64,000 nt of DNA, taken from contig BROE01000024.1 of NCBI GenBank assembly GCA_036571765.1, positions 2,802,195-2,866,194 on the forward strand. Direction: 5' to 3'. Below, one piece after another: positions 1-13,300 of this stretch. The notes beneath the pieces were generated by a model, which ran no database searches, was not told the DNA's origin, and saw nothing but the letters and a program-made list of their open reading frames with translations. Made by a program: the position numbers and the translations under genes. How positions within the stretch are numbered: the stretch's first letter is position 1; the number at the start of each line of letters is the position of its first letter. The stretch is from Plecoglossus altivelis. Its lineage: Eukaryota > Chordata > Actinopteri > Osmeriformes > Plecoglossidae.

Positions 1-50
1 GGGTTCCTGGGTCTCATAGTGGAAGAATACACATACAGGAGCACGCTGTG

Positions 51-89
<39 letters not shown>
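1..89 (+). repeat. Copy A of an 89-bp identical pair, ending in (CA)n
   Basis: Bases 1-89 equal bases 26620-26708. About 52 bases are unique-type sequence and the rest is the CA run. After the CA run the two copies diverge. The match begins at the very first base of the window. Confidence 0.9.
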
Positions 90-92
<3 letters not shown>

Positions 93-1406
93 CTCTCACA
101 CACACACACACACACGCACACACACTCACACAGTTGAACCACAGAAAGGTTTAGCTGCTGCTTCTCCCTCAGCTGTTTCCCTAAACTGCTCAAATCGCTT
201 CTCCTAATTGGCTGCTTTCTATTCTCCTGAGACAGACCTGGATGGCCAGTTTCTGCAAACAACGTCCTGCTCCAAGGGGATTGTGGGTAAGAGCCAACCT
301 CCGCTGCCAAAGAGGACGAGGAGACGCGAAGGAAAAGTAGAAAAACAGTAGAGAGAAGTATAGATAAGTGGAGGGCCAGGATAACTCTGTTAACTTTTGG
401 GTAAGAACTTGTTGATCCTGCAATGGAGAAAACAACTGTAAGAATCATTGTATCTGTCGTACATACAGATAAGACATGATCAAGATCAAACTCTATTGTC
501 CCCCAAGGGGGAATTCGTGTTGGACTCCATGCTGCATTTTATCCCAGAAAAAACACCAGCCATACTTTTCTTGTACATAATATAATATCCTGCTTCTCCA
601 CAGTACGCCATTACAATATGAAGACTGGTTTTAAGTTTTTGAGTTCAGACCACAGGACCCTTAAAAAAACAGAACACCTTTTAATAGTTGGGTACCTTTC
701 AATACTTCAATACATGTTAGAAATTCCGACAGTTTAACTCTGGTCAGGTGGAAGTCTCAGTCAAGTAACGGATGTGGCCAGAACCGAACAGAAGCCACAA
801 AGCTCTCCTCGCATAACGGCAGCTGGGGGATCCACAAGTGAGACGCAGTAAAGGCTCGCGTCGACGTGTCACTGTGTCCTATTTCTTCGGCGAAAAGTTC
901 AATCAAATTCCTCGTCCTCGTCTGGTGAAGGCACGTCAGTGGCAGCAGATGTGAGAGATGGCATCGGGGGCAGGAATGTGGCCTGGCTGTGTCGGCGGAC
1001 GGGGGTAGATGCTGCGATCTCGTCACATTGACGCTCGGCGTTTGGAAATATGGAGGAACGAGCGGACGCTGTCTCTCGCTGAGCGCTGCGCGTTTCTGCA
1101 TGTATGGAGTATCAGGTCTCGTTGACCAGAGCAAGGGGAAAATTCGCAAACACTTCCGTATGTGTCCAGACGCTAACCTCCTTGAGCGGTCTTTTAGTGT
1201 ATGATTAGGATATTAGGCAAAAATCGGACCATATTACTGCTGTGCAAACACAGGCGCTCAGGCACGCGCACGATCACGCGTGCATACTCAGACTACACCG
1301 CTGTAGCTCACAAGGTCATGATATTACACGCACAGAGAGATGATCTGTCTGGGGAGCTGGAGTTAAAACAAAGTTAGAAAAAACGAGACAGAGAGAGAAA
1401 GAGACA

Positions 1407-1451
<45 letters not shown>

Positions 1452-3205
1452 AGAGAGTGCACATCTGAACCTTGTGGCATGAGTGTGGCAGCCAGTTCTC
1501 AATGCCAGCAAATAAATACACCTCACAATGCTCTGTCCCAGAGTCCGAGCCAGAACTGTAATGTTACCATAAATCTGGAATCAAATGGGCACACTTTGCC
1601 AGTGCAGGAGTCCACACTTCCAGATGTTGGTACGAGACTTCGAATTTATTTAGTTTCTCATGTGATATTTATATTTCTACACAGGCCCATGCCTTATGGG
1701 GGAGACGTCTGGCTGTAGGCGATTCACAGATGATTAAAATTGGTTGTAAGAAGCACTCTGCGTTGTTGTTTATTTACCAAGATTACAGTTTTTGTCCAGT
1801 GATCTATCAGGCATTATCATACTACGCAGAGGTCAAATGAAAGCTCGTTGGAGATAGCTTCAGGGTCTCTTACAGTACCCAATCTCTTCTGCTAACTGAA
1901 AACTCAGCGGAGTCCCAGACAGCCCAGGGAGTGTATCAGAGATTAGGACGTGACCGCGTTTCAGTCTGATGGATTGGCCGTCTTCATTGAATCAACAGCG
2001 AATTCATCTCCGACCACCGTGTCATTGTATGAGCCTTAGTGCTTTGTCTGCGGGCCAAAGGTATAAACAGTCAGTATCTTCTACTATTGTGGATGGCTGT
2101 TGTTCTATGCAAACCCAGATGCTCTGGCAGGTCCGAGGTCTCGACTATGCTTGGCTACAATCTCGCGTTGACGTGAAACGAACTTTATCTTAATCCCCGA
2201 ATCATCGTCTTCATACAAGACCTCGGGACTCCAAGATATTGTACAGTAGAGGTGTGTTCGCTGTAACTCAACTTTACAGGCCCCGTCCAACTTTAGAAGT
2301 TGCCGTCGCTCCTCGTGAACATTTAGCCTGTGACCCGTGAGGTCACCCGCCACTCTGGTTTGCTTCGAAGGTCCATCCTTGGAAAAGCATGCAACCTTCT
2401 GGCCTCCAGACTTTGTCGGGATCGGAAATGGAACCTGGAGCATATTTTCCCAGACACATCCCACCTTTTGGCTCGGAGCGATCCTGATGTTGGCGTCTGC
2501 CGCTCGGTGCGGCCGTGCAATTCGGTTTTAATGCTGAGGGAGGTAGAAGGAGAGGATAAATCAAGGTTAAACCGGGGAGAACGCGCTGTGACGGCTCCAG
2601 AAAGATAAGATCGCGACTGTGGATCGGCATGAAGATAAACCAGCTCTCCGAGTGTCGAGTGGGGGAGACAGGAGGGGATGACATCAGAAGCCGTCTGCTC
2701 TGATTCCTCCGCAGCCAGCAGACGCTATAACCACACTCTCCTGGATCTCCTCAGACCTTAGCGTGGAGGAGGAGTAGATGAAGGAGACCATGACCTCACC
2801 GCAATATAGCCCGCTACTGTCTGCCGCTTGATTGGACGAATGTAAATATTTTAGTGCGCCAAGTGACTCGCCCGCCGTGAGGCCGGGCCAAGGCATCCTG
2901 TGCCGTTGTAAATGAGTTTGGGAGCTACTTGCACCCCGGAGCCCTCCGGGGCACGGAGCCAAGACTACCCTGTAGGGAAGCAGAAATTGCTCGCGAGGGC
3001 TTGGGAGGGAGATCGAGGAAGGTGATGGGAAGGAAAGGAGGGAGAGAGAGAGAGGGTCGGATGACGGAGATCTGCGATCGTCTGGTAGGCCTTACCCAGA
3101 AGTTAGATCTGTTAACTTACTCTGGTGTGTCTGGTAGAGAGGGAGACTGGGGACTGGGAAGTGAAAAAGAGAGAGAGAGGGGGGTGAAAAAGAGAGAGAG
3201 CGCAC

Positions 3206-3266
<61 letters not shown>

Positions 3267-3496
3267 AGAGCTAGAGAGAGAGAGAACCAGGGTTTTATGA
3301 CGGGGCCACTGTGAGCCGATTGTTAGTGAAAGCTGAGGTAAGGTTAGACGCTGAGAGTGTTTTGGAGCCAGTGCCACTCAGCGTCGGTGCGCTCCAGACC
3401 CAGCAGGGCATTAACATCTCCCACAGAGGAGCTGAAGGTGGCGAGGAGCAGACAAAACAGCCAGGCCCAAAACACCCCTGCACCTTGGTCCCTCTG

Positions 3497-3536
<40 letters not shown>

Positions 3537-6500
3537 GCGCACACGCACACACACACACGCACACACACACAGGTTACTAAGCCAAAGCAAATTATAGGTG
3601 TTAGTTGTCCCACTCCATCTGCCACAAACATTCTCATATTGCTCAACTCTCAACTACCACAGTTAATGTTGCTGACATTGTAAACTGAAAAAGAATATCA
3701 AGTTAAATACGGTCATTAGAAATGAATGAATATCTATGTTTATTCATGATAAATGATGAACATCGGACTAGACGTCCAGTTGGCCACATTAGCATACTAA
3801 TATTTGAGATCAATTTTCTATCATAAATATGATTAAATATGTCTGTCTGTCATAAGTGATAGCTCTCAGAGATGTTACACTTCCAGCCCTTATTTGAAAA
3901 ATATTGAATCAGCCATAAAGTTATCGTAGGAGATTAACGTTTTATAGAAGGAGGATTTTCCATCGTTTTTTTTTTTCATTTCGAAATACGTACTTATCTG
4001 TTCGTGCATAAAGTTTCTAAATAGAAGACGAAAACACTCATAAAAACATGTTTACATCTTTGGACCTGTGCCTCAAGCAGTTACAATCATTTCCAACACC
4101 GGTCAAAAGTTTCTCCTGTCAGTGAAGACGTGCAGCGTCAGCCAACGGCTGGACAGCGTTTCATCAGAGTCATTTGGTCCGCGCTTTTGGGTGCAGTACA
4201 AGTTAGCCGTTTCTAGATCTTCGGGAAGATTTCAATGCTGTTAGATGAAAGAGTTCCACCTGTAACCGGACACCCGTGAGTTGCAGGACCGGAGTGCAAG
4301 CAAGACCCTATGAGCGGTTGATACCTCCGGTTTGGACCAGAAAGCCTGTCAGATCGTTGTCTTTCTGAATTTGATCAAAAATAAATCCCGGTAATGAAAT
4401 GGACGGAGGAATCCCAAACACAGGCTGGATCAAGGCTGAAGGTGTTATCCGTTTGATGCTCTGCTCGGTGCTGCCACGGCTACGGTTTCCCAGACACAGC
4501 CGCTCCATCCTGCGGAGCTGCCGGGAGAGGCGACGGCCGGGCCTGGGCTTTCAATTTCGATTGTCCTCCTCGCATTCACAGAACCTGAGCTTCCTGCGGT
4601 TCAAAGTAATAAACCCAACGTCAGGTTACACCCGGGGCCTCCGTGGAACACTGCAAGCGTTTAGGGTGGAAACCCCCCCCCCCCCCACTCTGAGCCCAGG
4701 GTCATCAAGGTGAGCTGGAGAAGGCAGCAGGACGCGGTCAAATATCCTAAGACACGGCCGAAGTGCCAAAACAACCAACAGAAATGAGCCAGCAACTGAA
4801 AACCTCAATTTTGTCAGGCCTTTTGTAGTGTCCTTGGTGCACTTCCTAAACGCTTTCAAACCATCCAATGCACGCGTGTCGCGAGCGACGTCAAACAATG
4901 TTTGAGTTCCGTTCTTGAAGAGATGTGCGGATGAAGTAAGCGTTCATCTACCCGACCTACAGGACTCTTCAAAGGACGTGGCATGGAGGACTTCTGGTGG
5001 TTGCGGTCGACAATAGCTTCTCTGCTTCAACCCCAAAACCCAGATCAGCTTGGCAAAGGAAAATAAGCAGCAGAATTATAACACAGGGGCGTATTTATTT
5101 GGACAAAATAATGAATTTGTTTCTATACATGTCAATCATCTCGCTTGAGAGGGGTTCAAAAAATAGCTGCTTCCAAAAAAAAAGGAGAAAAAAAACCTGA
5201 TTTGACGGGGAAGAGTGACCGTAACGCGGCCCTAAAACATGCCGCTTTTCCATGAAAACGTGTTTAAGGCATGTGGAAATGTAACACCCCGGGCCTGGTG
5301 TTGACACAGTGTGATTAGTTTATTATAGAAGCCGATGGCCTTGCTGCATGGACGTATGGACGTCAGCTTCCATGTAGCGGCGGTAGCTGGACCCCAGATC
5401 CTGCAGGGCTTTGCTGTGACACGCAGCGCATGACAACACGGTCGAGGAATCTCAATCGCATATAGGCCGCACAGGTCGCTGTAGGCGAGAGGGTGGAGGA
5501 AGATGAACGAGGATACTTGTTCGTCCACGTCGTTTCTCCGGGATTTCTAGCGATGCTGACAGGACAGACCCCCCCTTCCCCCCCCCGGCCCTGACCTGAC
5601 TGGGCCCCCCGTCCTACTTGTTGCCGCAGTAATACAAGGCTGGGACGGAGGGACCCCCTGTGGAGAGAGAACCTTTCCGCCGCGAGGACGTGGAGGCCCC
5701 CCTCCTGTCCATGCTTTCTTTACGGTCTTGACATAGGGCACGGTGTTTTTGAAAATAACAAGTGTGGGTTACAATGCCATCATTTAGTTAGAGATTAGAT
5801 TGACATTGTTTCAAATCCTAGGAAACTCAATTACACCAGAATTACAAGCCAAATTGACTTACATGGTTTTGCTGGGCCATGGGTTCACACTCTACAAGGC
5901 GTGGTGTTTCCCTACAACCCTATCTTCACGCCAACAGGGCCAGTTCTTATTGGGTTAGAGACTTCTCTGGTGTGACTGATAGGTCACAATGGTCTGCTGT
6001 TTCTGAGGATGGGTCCACACCTTATGCCAGACCCTTGTTGACCTGGTTAATATTTTGCAGTCGCTTAAGGTCTAAGTGTGCACCGCACAGTGTGTTCCTT
6101 TCAGCATAGATGGCCACTTTCAGGCAGACATTGAAGTATTGTTTTGGTGTCAAGTTCCAGTGAAATAGTTATATTCCTTAGAATCCAAGGAAATGGTTAA
6201 ATGCACTTCAGCTCTGCGGAGGCTGAGGCAGTTAGTCGGAAAGACAAAATTCGGCTCATACATCTCGCCGAAACCTGTCAAATACTGAAACAGGAATCTC
6301 TCGCTTAAATATCAACAACAACATCGAAATGTAAGCAGCTAAACCAGAGTCTAAACAAGAGGTTCTTCATAATGAAGGAGTTTCCACCTGCTGGGACGTT
6401 CTCATTTGTTCTGGGTTTGTTGGTCTATGAGCTCACACACGTCTGCTACTGGTGAGGGTAACTGAAGAGAGGTTCGAGCCAGGCGCTGCCTAACTTCAGA

Positions 6501-8284
6501 GGAAGGGAAGAAGTGGCATTTTCCGCTACCTCACCCCGGAGAGAACGCACTCCCTCTGGGTGACGGATGCCTCCGTCACACGCCTGCTTCCACCGAGCTA
6601 CTCTGTCTGGGGTGGGATCCGAACTTACAACCTTCCAGATCGTAAAAAAAAAAGTGAACTGTCGCTCGTCTGACCGGACAGAGATTCTCCGGTGCTCCGA
6701 GGTCAGGGTTAGACAGCGCTGCTCCGAACCACCTCTGCTACATCTGTGCTAGTACTCCTAGCACCCCCTTCTCATACAGAACAGCCTGCCAGAGAACAGA
6801 TCTCATCTAAGCCAGGCCTCATGGTTAACCTATTAGCCCCATTGCCACTTGATAACACTCAGCTGTAGAGCTCTCTCCCTTTCTCGTCCTCTCTCCTTCT
6901 CTCCTCTCCATCGCCCTCTCCCCATCTCGCCTTTTTCACTTCCAGCTCTCTCCCTCCCTCCCTCGCTCGGCATGGCAAAACAATTAACTGATAGGGACCA
7001 GCAATGAGCATGACAAAGTGAGTGACGTTCAGGAACACGACACCTTATGAAACGATGCCCGACGTCTCGTAACGTTTTTACACATGACAGCATGACTGCT
7101 CTCCTGAGAGGCCCCGGCTGAGCGCTAACCCAAAACCCATACGGACTGCAGGCAGAGGAGCCGAGAGGAGGAGAGAGGAGAGCGCGCTAATAAGACCCAG
7201 ACATTGTTAGCTTAAAGAGGGGGCTGGCCGCTCACAAACACACAGACAGACAGACACACACACACTCACGAGGGGTTGGGACCAGCTGTCCCCCTACAAG
7301 CCTCGTCTTAATTCGGGCTGCAGAAGAGGGAAGGGAGGGGTAGCTTCAGCGTGGCCAGGACAGGGGCAGGAGGTCTGCTCTTAGACGAGTATATGATATA
7401 CCACATCAACCTAGCAGCCGCTGGGGAAATCGATTCCCTTTGAGAATCTATTTGTCTTTCATCACGCCAAGAGAATCCATTTAAGACGCACACACACATT
7501 AAAGAGATAGTTTGCACTGCAAGGTAGTCAAAACACGAAGCGAGAGCGTGCGTGCGACATGAACAAAATAGCAGGAAGGATTCGGTAACATGTATACGTT
7601 AAGTGCCTGCAGATAGACAACATAGTGACTCTCCTGTTGTAGAGCGTTTCACTCCAGGACAACAGGAGAGTTTCCTGGAAACCCAGCTCCGAGAGCAGAC
7701 CAGACTACGGCAGCGTGTTGGAAAGAAGAAAGTTCCAGTGTGTCGTAGGTCTCCGTGTTGTTGTTTGACTGAGACATATTTTCTCCCTGTGCCTTGTCTC
7801 GGGAGAGAGGGAGAGAGGAGCGATGAGAAGGGTAGAAACCGCTTTGTCGTTGCCAGCCAGGCCTCTTCATAATCGCCCAGGAATGATGCACGTCCCAGTC
7901 AAACCGAGAGCAAAAGAGTTATGGTTGCAGTGTTGTTTCCTGAGTGTCTGCCCGAAAGATGATTTAGATACATCACAGGTCTGCTAGCCGGGTCGATCTC
8001 TTGACACTGTTTAAACATGCGGTTCTACGCTGTAGGCTGCGGAATGCTCAAGATGTCGAGCGAAAACTCCTCTGCACCTAACAGAGACTTTTCCAACACG
8101 GTCCCGGTTGTGCAGGGGTGTCCTAGCAGATGCCTCAGGTGAGGTAAGAGATCAGTACTTGTCAAGATTTGTTCCTGTCTGTTATGTGTTCTTCATCTTT
8201 CTCCTGTAATGGGGACACTTTGGAAGATGTGTCGGTGCGATTATGAAAGGTTGTGGAAAAAAAACATCACACATGCGGAGTTCA
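1..8284. other. Left intergenic region, no recognised gene
   Basis: I see no exon, RNA gene or intact transposon here. It holds (CA)n at 53-131 and 3499-3572, (GA)n at about 1388-1456 and 3165-3292, a CT-rich stretch at 6868-6965, and otherwise unique sequence. Open frames at 757-1149 (minus) and 2105-2464 (minus) have no family resemblance and no convincing splice context. Confidence 0.6.
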
Positions 8285-8301
8285 TATCCTTTAAAAAGTA
8301 C

Positions 8302-8307
8302 TTTATT
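8302..8307 (-). terminator. rab18: Candidate RAB18 poly(A) signal (AATAAA)
   Basis: TTTATT on the plus strand reads AATAAA on the RAB18 strand. It is the furthest downstream of three such hexamers before the sequence becomes unique intergenic DNA. A/T-rich hexamers arise by chance, so this is tentative. Confidence 0.4.
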
Positions 8308-9642
8308 TAGTTTGATACATACATACAGAAGGGCGGTTTATTATGTCAATATGTATACATTCAGCTTTACAATTCATATAGGAGTTATATATATATATAT
8401 ATTTCAGAGGTTCTAAATACACAGCCATTTACATGTGTTTATATGTTTCCACATACAAACAGGAAAGTTCAAGAGTCAGGTTTGTCTTAATGTCAGGCAT
8501 GATATCCCATTTATTCAGTACGTATGTATGTCATCAACCTTTAGGAGAAGGTTTATCAATGAAGGCAAATGTTAGTCGAATGATGAAAAACCCATATACT
8601 GTGTACTGTTAATTCAGGTCTTCCATCAAAACTAAACAATAAGTAAGGCTGTTAGTAAAAAAAAAACATCAATAAATTTGATTGTAATTAATTTAGACGT
8701 AAAGGCATCTCACAAGAAGGCTTCCAGTCGGTGTCAACAGGTCAGCTCACTCAAATAAAATACACTTCCCAGAATTTCAGCGCCCAAGGATCAAGACAGA
8801 GGTGTTCCAGGGTCAGTTAAGGAACCTGCATGCTCAGATTGAACACGATGAGACAGAGGCGCTGGGGAAGAGGCCTGCCCTGAACACCTTGTCCCTGCTT
8901 CCCACTGGAATCATCCATGCATGACTCGAGGTGCTCTTTGAGACAGCAAACATGTTCTTGTACTTGCATTTTTCCACCGGTCTGAGAGAGGCCACGGCGT
9001 GGCGAACACTGCTAATCGTCTGGGAACGTCTGTGTGAGCAGGGTTGCAGACGCTAGAGGCTTGCTACACTCCCTGTTCAAGCGGGGGGGGGGGAGAACTC
9101 AACAAAACACACATTATGCATTTGAGAGAGGGAGAAAGAACCCAAAACAAAATTCTAGAACACAATAGAAAGGCCTGGTGCCAGTCGGCATGATTTATGC
9201 ACCGTTCAAAACACGCTGAAAGTGGAGTCCAACTCCATAAAAGTAGTAAACCGTGGTTCCAGCAGCTTGGTGGTTCAGTTACGACCAGAGAGGCCGGCCA
9301 GGCGGCCGCTCTAGCCTGGTGAGGAGCAGGGATAACTGGACGGCTGGAGCTGTCAGAGAGGGTCTGCCTGGAGGGCTCCTACCTGCACCCCTGTCCTCGA
9401 GGGACCAGGGCACACAGCAGGGGAACTAACAATGACATGCCCTCTGGCACTGGACGACACTCAAGACAAATTTAGAGAAAATATATTAATGAACAGAGGA
9501 AGGAAACTAAAAAACAAAACAACAGCAGATAGTGGTAAAAAGCTATTGAATTACAGAGCTGGTGACGAGAAAGGAAAGACGGAAGATCCCCCTTCAAGAT
9601 CAGGTAATGGCCACATGTTGTCCATGTGCTGGGGTGGACAGG

Positions 9643-9795
9643 GACTGGGTCAGGTACAGGGACAGAGACAGGGTTAGGGACAGGGTCAGGTACAGAGACA
9701 GGGTTAGGGACTGGGTCAGGTACAGGGACAGAGACAGGGTTAGGGACTGGGTCAGGTACAGGGACAGAGACAGGGTTAGCGACAGGGTCAGGGGA
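9643..9795 (+). repeat. 36-bp G-rich minisatellite in RAB18 3' UTR region
   Basis: About four copies of a 36-bp (one 30-bp) unit containing GGTCAGGTACAGGGACAG and GGGTTAGGGAC. The plus strand has many spaced GGG runs and could form G-quadruplexes; the RAB18 transcript would carry the C-rich strand. Confidence 0.85.
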
Positions 9796-10142
9796 GGAAA
9801 GCAGAAGCAGGGTTGAGCGTGCAGGCAGGATGTGAGGACAGCAGCAGACACACAGCCATCCTGCAGGAGGGCGTTGCCTGCATGTCAGAGAGACCGTCCA
9901 CACAGCCAGAGTAGAATCCATTGTGTCTCCACTCACAGCAGACCCTGTCAGTTTTTGGTTGTGAGTCTGTGTGCGTGTATGTCTGTGTGCATGAAGCGTA
10001 CAAATCCATCTTAGCGCATGTCAAATCCATGACGACTCACTGTGCACAGGTGTGTTTAAGTAGTGTGTGTGTGTGTGTGTGTACATTTAGATACTGTGTG
10101 TGTATGCATGGGCGAGTGTGTGTGTGTTTAAGCATGTGCAGA

Positions 10143-10318
10143 TCACACCAGGGAGCAATACCCTCCACAGCGGCCCCCCCCAGACCCAGGCTCCTGCGGG
10201 GCCAGCCTGAGGCCCCTACCCTGGCTCTCACTCTGCCAAAGCCCTGGGGTCTGGATGATCTTCTCCACCAGCTCCTCAAACGCACACTGGACCCCATCCT
10301 TCGTCTTAGCGCTGGCCT
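10143..10318 (-). CDS. rab18: RAB18 coding exon 7 with stop
   Basis: 176 nt of coding sequence: EASAKTKDGVQCAFEELVEK, the last helix, a Gly-rich variable tail and the CSLV end, then TGA at 10145-10143. The tail (SQGRGLRLAPQEPGSGGGR) is the least conserved part, as expected for the Rab hypervariable region. Upstream in the intron is a long pyrimidine-rich tract in the transcript sense. Confidence 0.94.
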
Positions 10319-13300
10319 CTGGCCACCAGGGAGGAGGGGAGGAGAGAGGGGAGGAGGAGGAGGACAGGGGGAGGGGAGTGGGGGGAAAAGGAGAAGAGGG
10401 TGGGAGAAAGTGAGGGGAGGAGGAAAAAAGAGATGAGAGAGAAGGACCGATCAAAAGGGGAGGAGGAGAGGATGGAGGATGTGAAAGGAAGGGATGGGAG
10501 GGAGGGAGACACACATGATTAAGACACAACAATGGAGAATGGCTGCACCTTGGTGACTTCATCTGTCCAAGAGGTGGAAAATATTTGGAAAAAGCGAACC
10601 CTCCATCCTCTTATCACTCGTTATTTCGAACAGCAGGCGCGTCAAACCTAGCTCTTCTCCCTTCGTCCAAATCGCAGGAAATCCCTCAAATTTAAACCCC
10701 ACCCAAAGCTTTTCATTTTGTCGAAATCCCGATACCAAAGTTCACAAAGGTTATAAAATAAAAGCAAGGTGGTGGGGGGGGATAACTCGTATAATAACTC
10801 ATCCTTTGATGAGTTATTAACACAAGACGGGACGTCAGAAACAGCTTTATAAATAGACCTATGCAAACATTCCACCGCCGGTATGACAGTGATTTTCAAA
10901 AGCAGTTTCCCCTGCTGTAACTCAGGGCCTCAGGTTTGGAGGAGTATGTGTGTGTGCGTGTGTGAGTGAGTGAGTGTGTGTGTGTGTGAGTGTGACTGAG
11001 TGTGTGTGTGTGTGTGTTGGTGAGTGTGTGAGTGTGTGGGTGAGAGTGAGTGTGTGTGTGTGTGTGTGTGAGTGAGTGTGTGTGTGTGAGTGAGTGTGTG
11101 TATGCGAGTGAGTGTGTGTGGGGATATCCTCCTCACCTATAAAAAGCATGGAATGTTTCCTTGCAAACTTCAGCCCTTCATTCCTGTCCAGCTCATGGTT
11201 TTCCTGAAAACAAAAGGAAGAAAGAAAAAAACACACACACAAAAAAACAAACAGTTGGGAGGTGGTCTTGCCTTGAGGGCCACACGCCCTTCAGAAGCCT
11301 GGCAGCGGCTCATTCTGTGGACCAGAGAGGTGCCGGCAGAGAGACACTGGCCCACACTGGCAGCAAACACACAGCCTGTGCTTAGAGCAGGAAGCTCTCA
11401 AGCCTAGTCAGGCCTGCACTGACCACACAGCAAGCTAGCAGGTGCTGAGAGGAGTCCTACACTGAACACACATCAAGCTAGCAGCTGCTGAGGAGTCCTA
11501 CACTGAACACACAGCAAGCTAGCAGGTGCTGAGAGGAGTCCTACACTGAACACACAGCAAGCTAGCAGCTGCTGAGAGGAGTCCTACACTGAACACACAG
11601 CAAGCTAGCAGGTGCTGAGGAGTCCTACACTGAACACACAGCAAGCTAGCAGGTGCTGATGAGTCCTACACTGAACACACAGCAAGCTAGCAGGTGCTGA
11701 GGAGTCGTACACTGAACACACAGCAAGCTAGCAGCTGCTGAGAGGAGTCCTACACTGAACACACAGCAAGCTAGCAGCTGCTGAGAGGAGTCCTACACTG
11801 AACACACAGCAAGCTAGCTGCTTCTGAGAGGAGGTGACCGGGCCAGTCAGTCAGACACACGTTGTACCTTGTCGATCTTGTTCCCCACCAGCATCTTCAC
11901 CAGGTCGTTCCTGGTGCAGTAGGTCTCCAGCTCGTTCAGCCAGTCGTCCAGCTTGGCGAAGGTGTCCCTGCGCGTCACGTCGTACACTGAGGGAGACCAC
12001 AGGGGAAACGCCCCCCCCACCACTGTTTATCGTCTCCTTGTGACTCAGCCATCTCCTGTTGCACACTACCAAACTACGCTACAGTCTTCTGCAGAAAGGG
12101 CCCGCATGATAGATGCACTGTTGTCACCGACACTGTTAACAGGTTATAGCTATGGTTTGTGAACTTCCATGGAGAGGTTTAGCTGACCCTGAGCCAGTCT
12201 TAGCCACCCTCCTTCATGGTCACAGAGAAGCTAGTGCTGACAAGACGTCTGCTGCACGGTTAAAGGGTTAGACGGGTGTTGCTCGAGTCGAGTCTGAGTG
12301 GAGTGTGTGTGTGTGGGGGGGGGGATGTTGAACAGCCAGGGGGCCGGAGAGATGAGACGGAGCCGCCTACTCACCCAGGATGACTCCCTGGGCCCCGCGG
12401 TAGTAGCTTGGCGTCAGGGTGCGGAAACGCTCCTGGCCGGCCGTGTCCTGAAACAGCCATGGCAAAACCATCAGACAACCTTCGCCCAACCACCCTGCAA
12501 CCGTCACACCAGTCAATCGCAGGCGCAGCTGAGGCCTGGCTGAATGGAGACACTCACAAGGGCACATGCATACATCTCCTCAGATCCATCTCTCGCTAGA
12601 AGTGAAGGGAAACTACTATACTTTAGCACCATCGTGTGGTAGGTCCGTGAACTGCGCCATCAAAGCAACAGGAGTCCGGGAGTGACCATTTATTTGCCAA
12701 CAAACGGTTATGCTTACAGATAGACACACGGATATAGCCTGCAGTACGGGGCCTGACAGATGTACACACACAAACTCACACGCACTCACCCATATTGCCA
12801 ACTTTGCCTTGTTTCCGTCCACCGAGATCGTCTTCACTTTGAAGTCGACACCTAAAAAGCGAGAGAGAAAAAGGAGCGCGCCCATCTATCAGACAGTGAT
12901 TTCCTCATCCCGGCTCTACAACGGCTGTGATTCATCGCCCCCCCGGCCGTAAAGAAAAGACTCTACATCAACTGAGACAAGCGGCCAGGGCATCCCCATG
13001 ATGGATCGTCCAAACACACATACCACACAGCCTGAGCGAACTGCTGCTGACCCGCCCACTCAGACACACACACACACACGCACACATTCGACACACACAC
13101 GCACACATGGACAGACAGCACGCCAGAGGCACTTAAATGATGATGTGACTCAGGATTTACTTGCAGATAGGGACCGTATGGTTCAATATGCTAATGTCAA
13201 ACTAATTTTGCCGCGTTTCTAAAGCACTACCTGTAGCGTGTCTCAAGAGGAGCCTTTATTCATTTTGAAACGTCCCTGTTCTGGTCCCGAAAAACAAACC

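Larger units (their letters stand above)
8285..10142 (-). other. rab18: Probable RAB18 3' UTR
   Basis: No other gene is seen below the RAB18 stop, and the 8.29-8.70 kb part is AT-rich like a 3' UTR end. Minus-strand AATAAA hexamers sit at 8510-8515, 8337-8342 and 8302-8307. The extent is inferred: any of these, or an earlier unrecognised site, could be the real end. It contains the 36-bp G-rich tandem repeat at 9643-9795. Confidence 0.5.

Noticed and set aside
757..1149. 130-aa minus-strand frame in the left flank
   Set aside because: Non-repetitive, but no recognisable motif, no clear splice sites and a frame open on the other strand as well.
6560..6645. Possible tRNA-derived SINE (GGGATCCGAACTTACAACC)
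   Set aside because: B-box-like sequence is present, but the A-box-like segment is on the wrong side of it, so no complete SINE head can be assigned.
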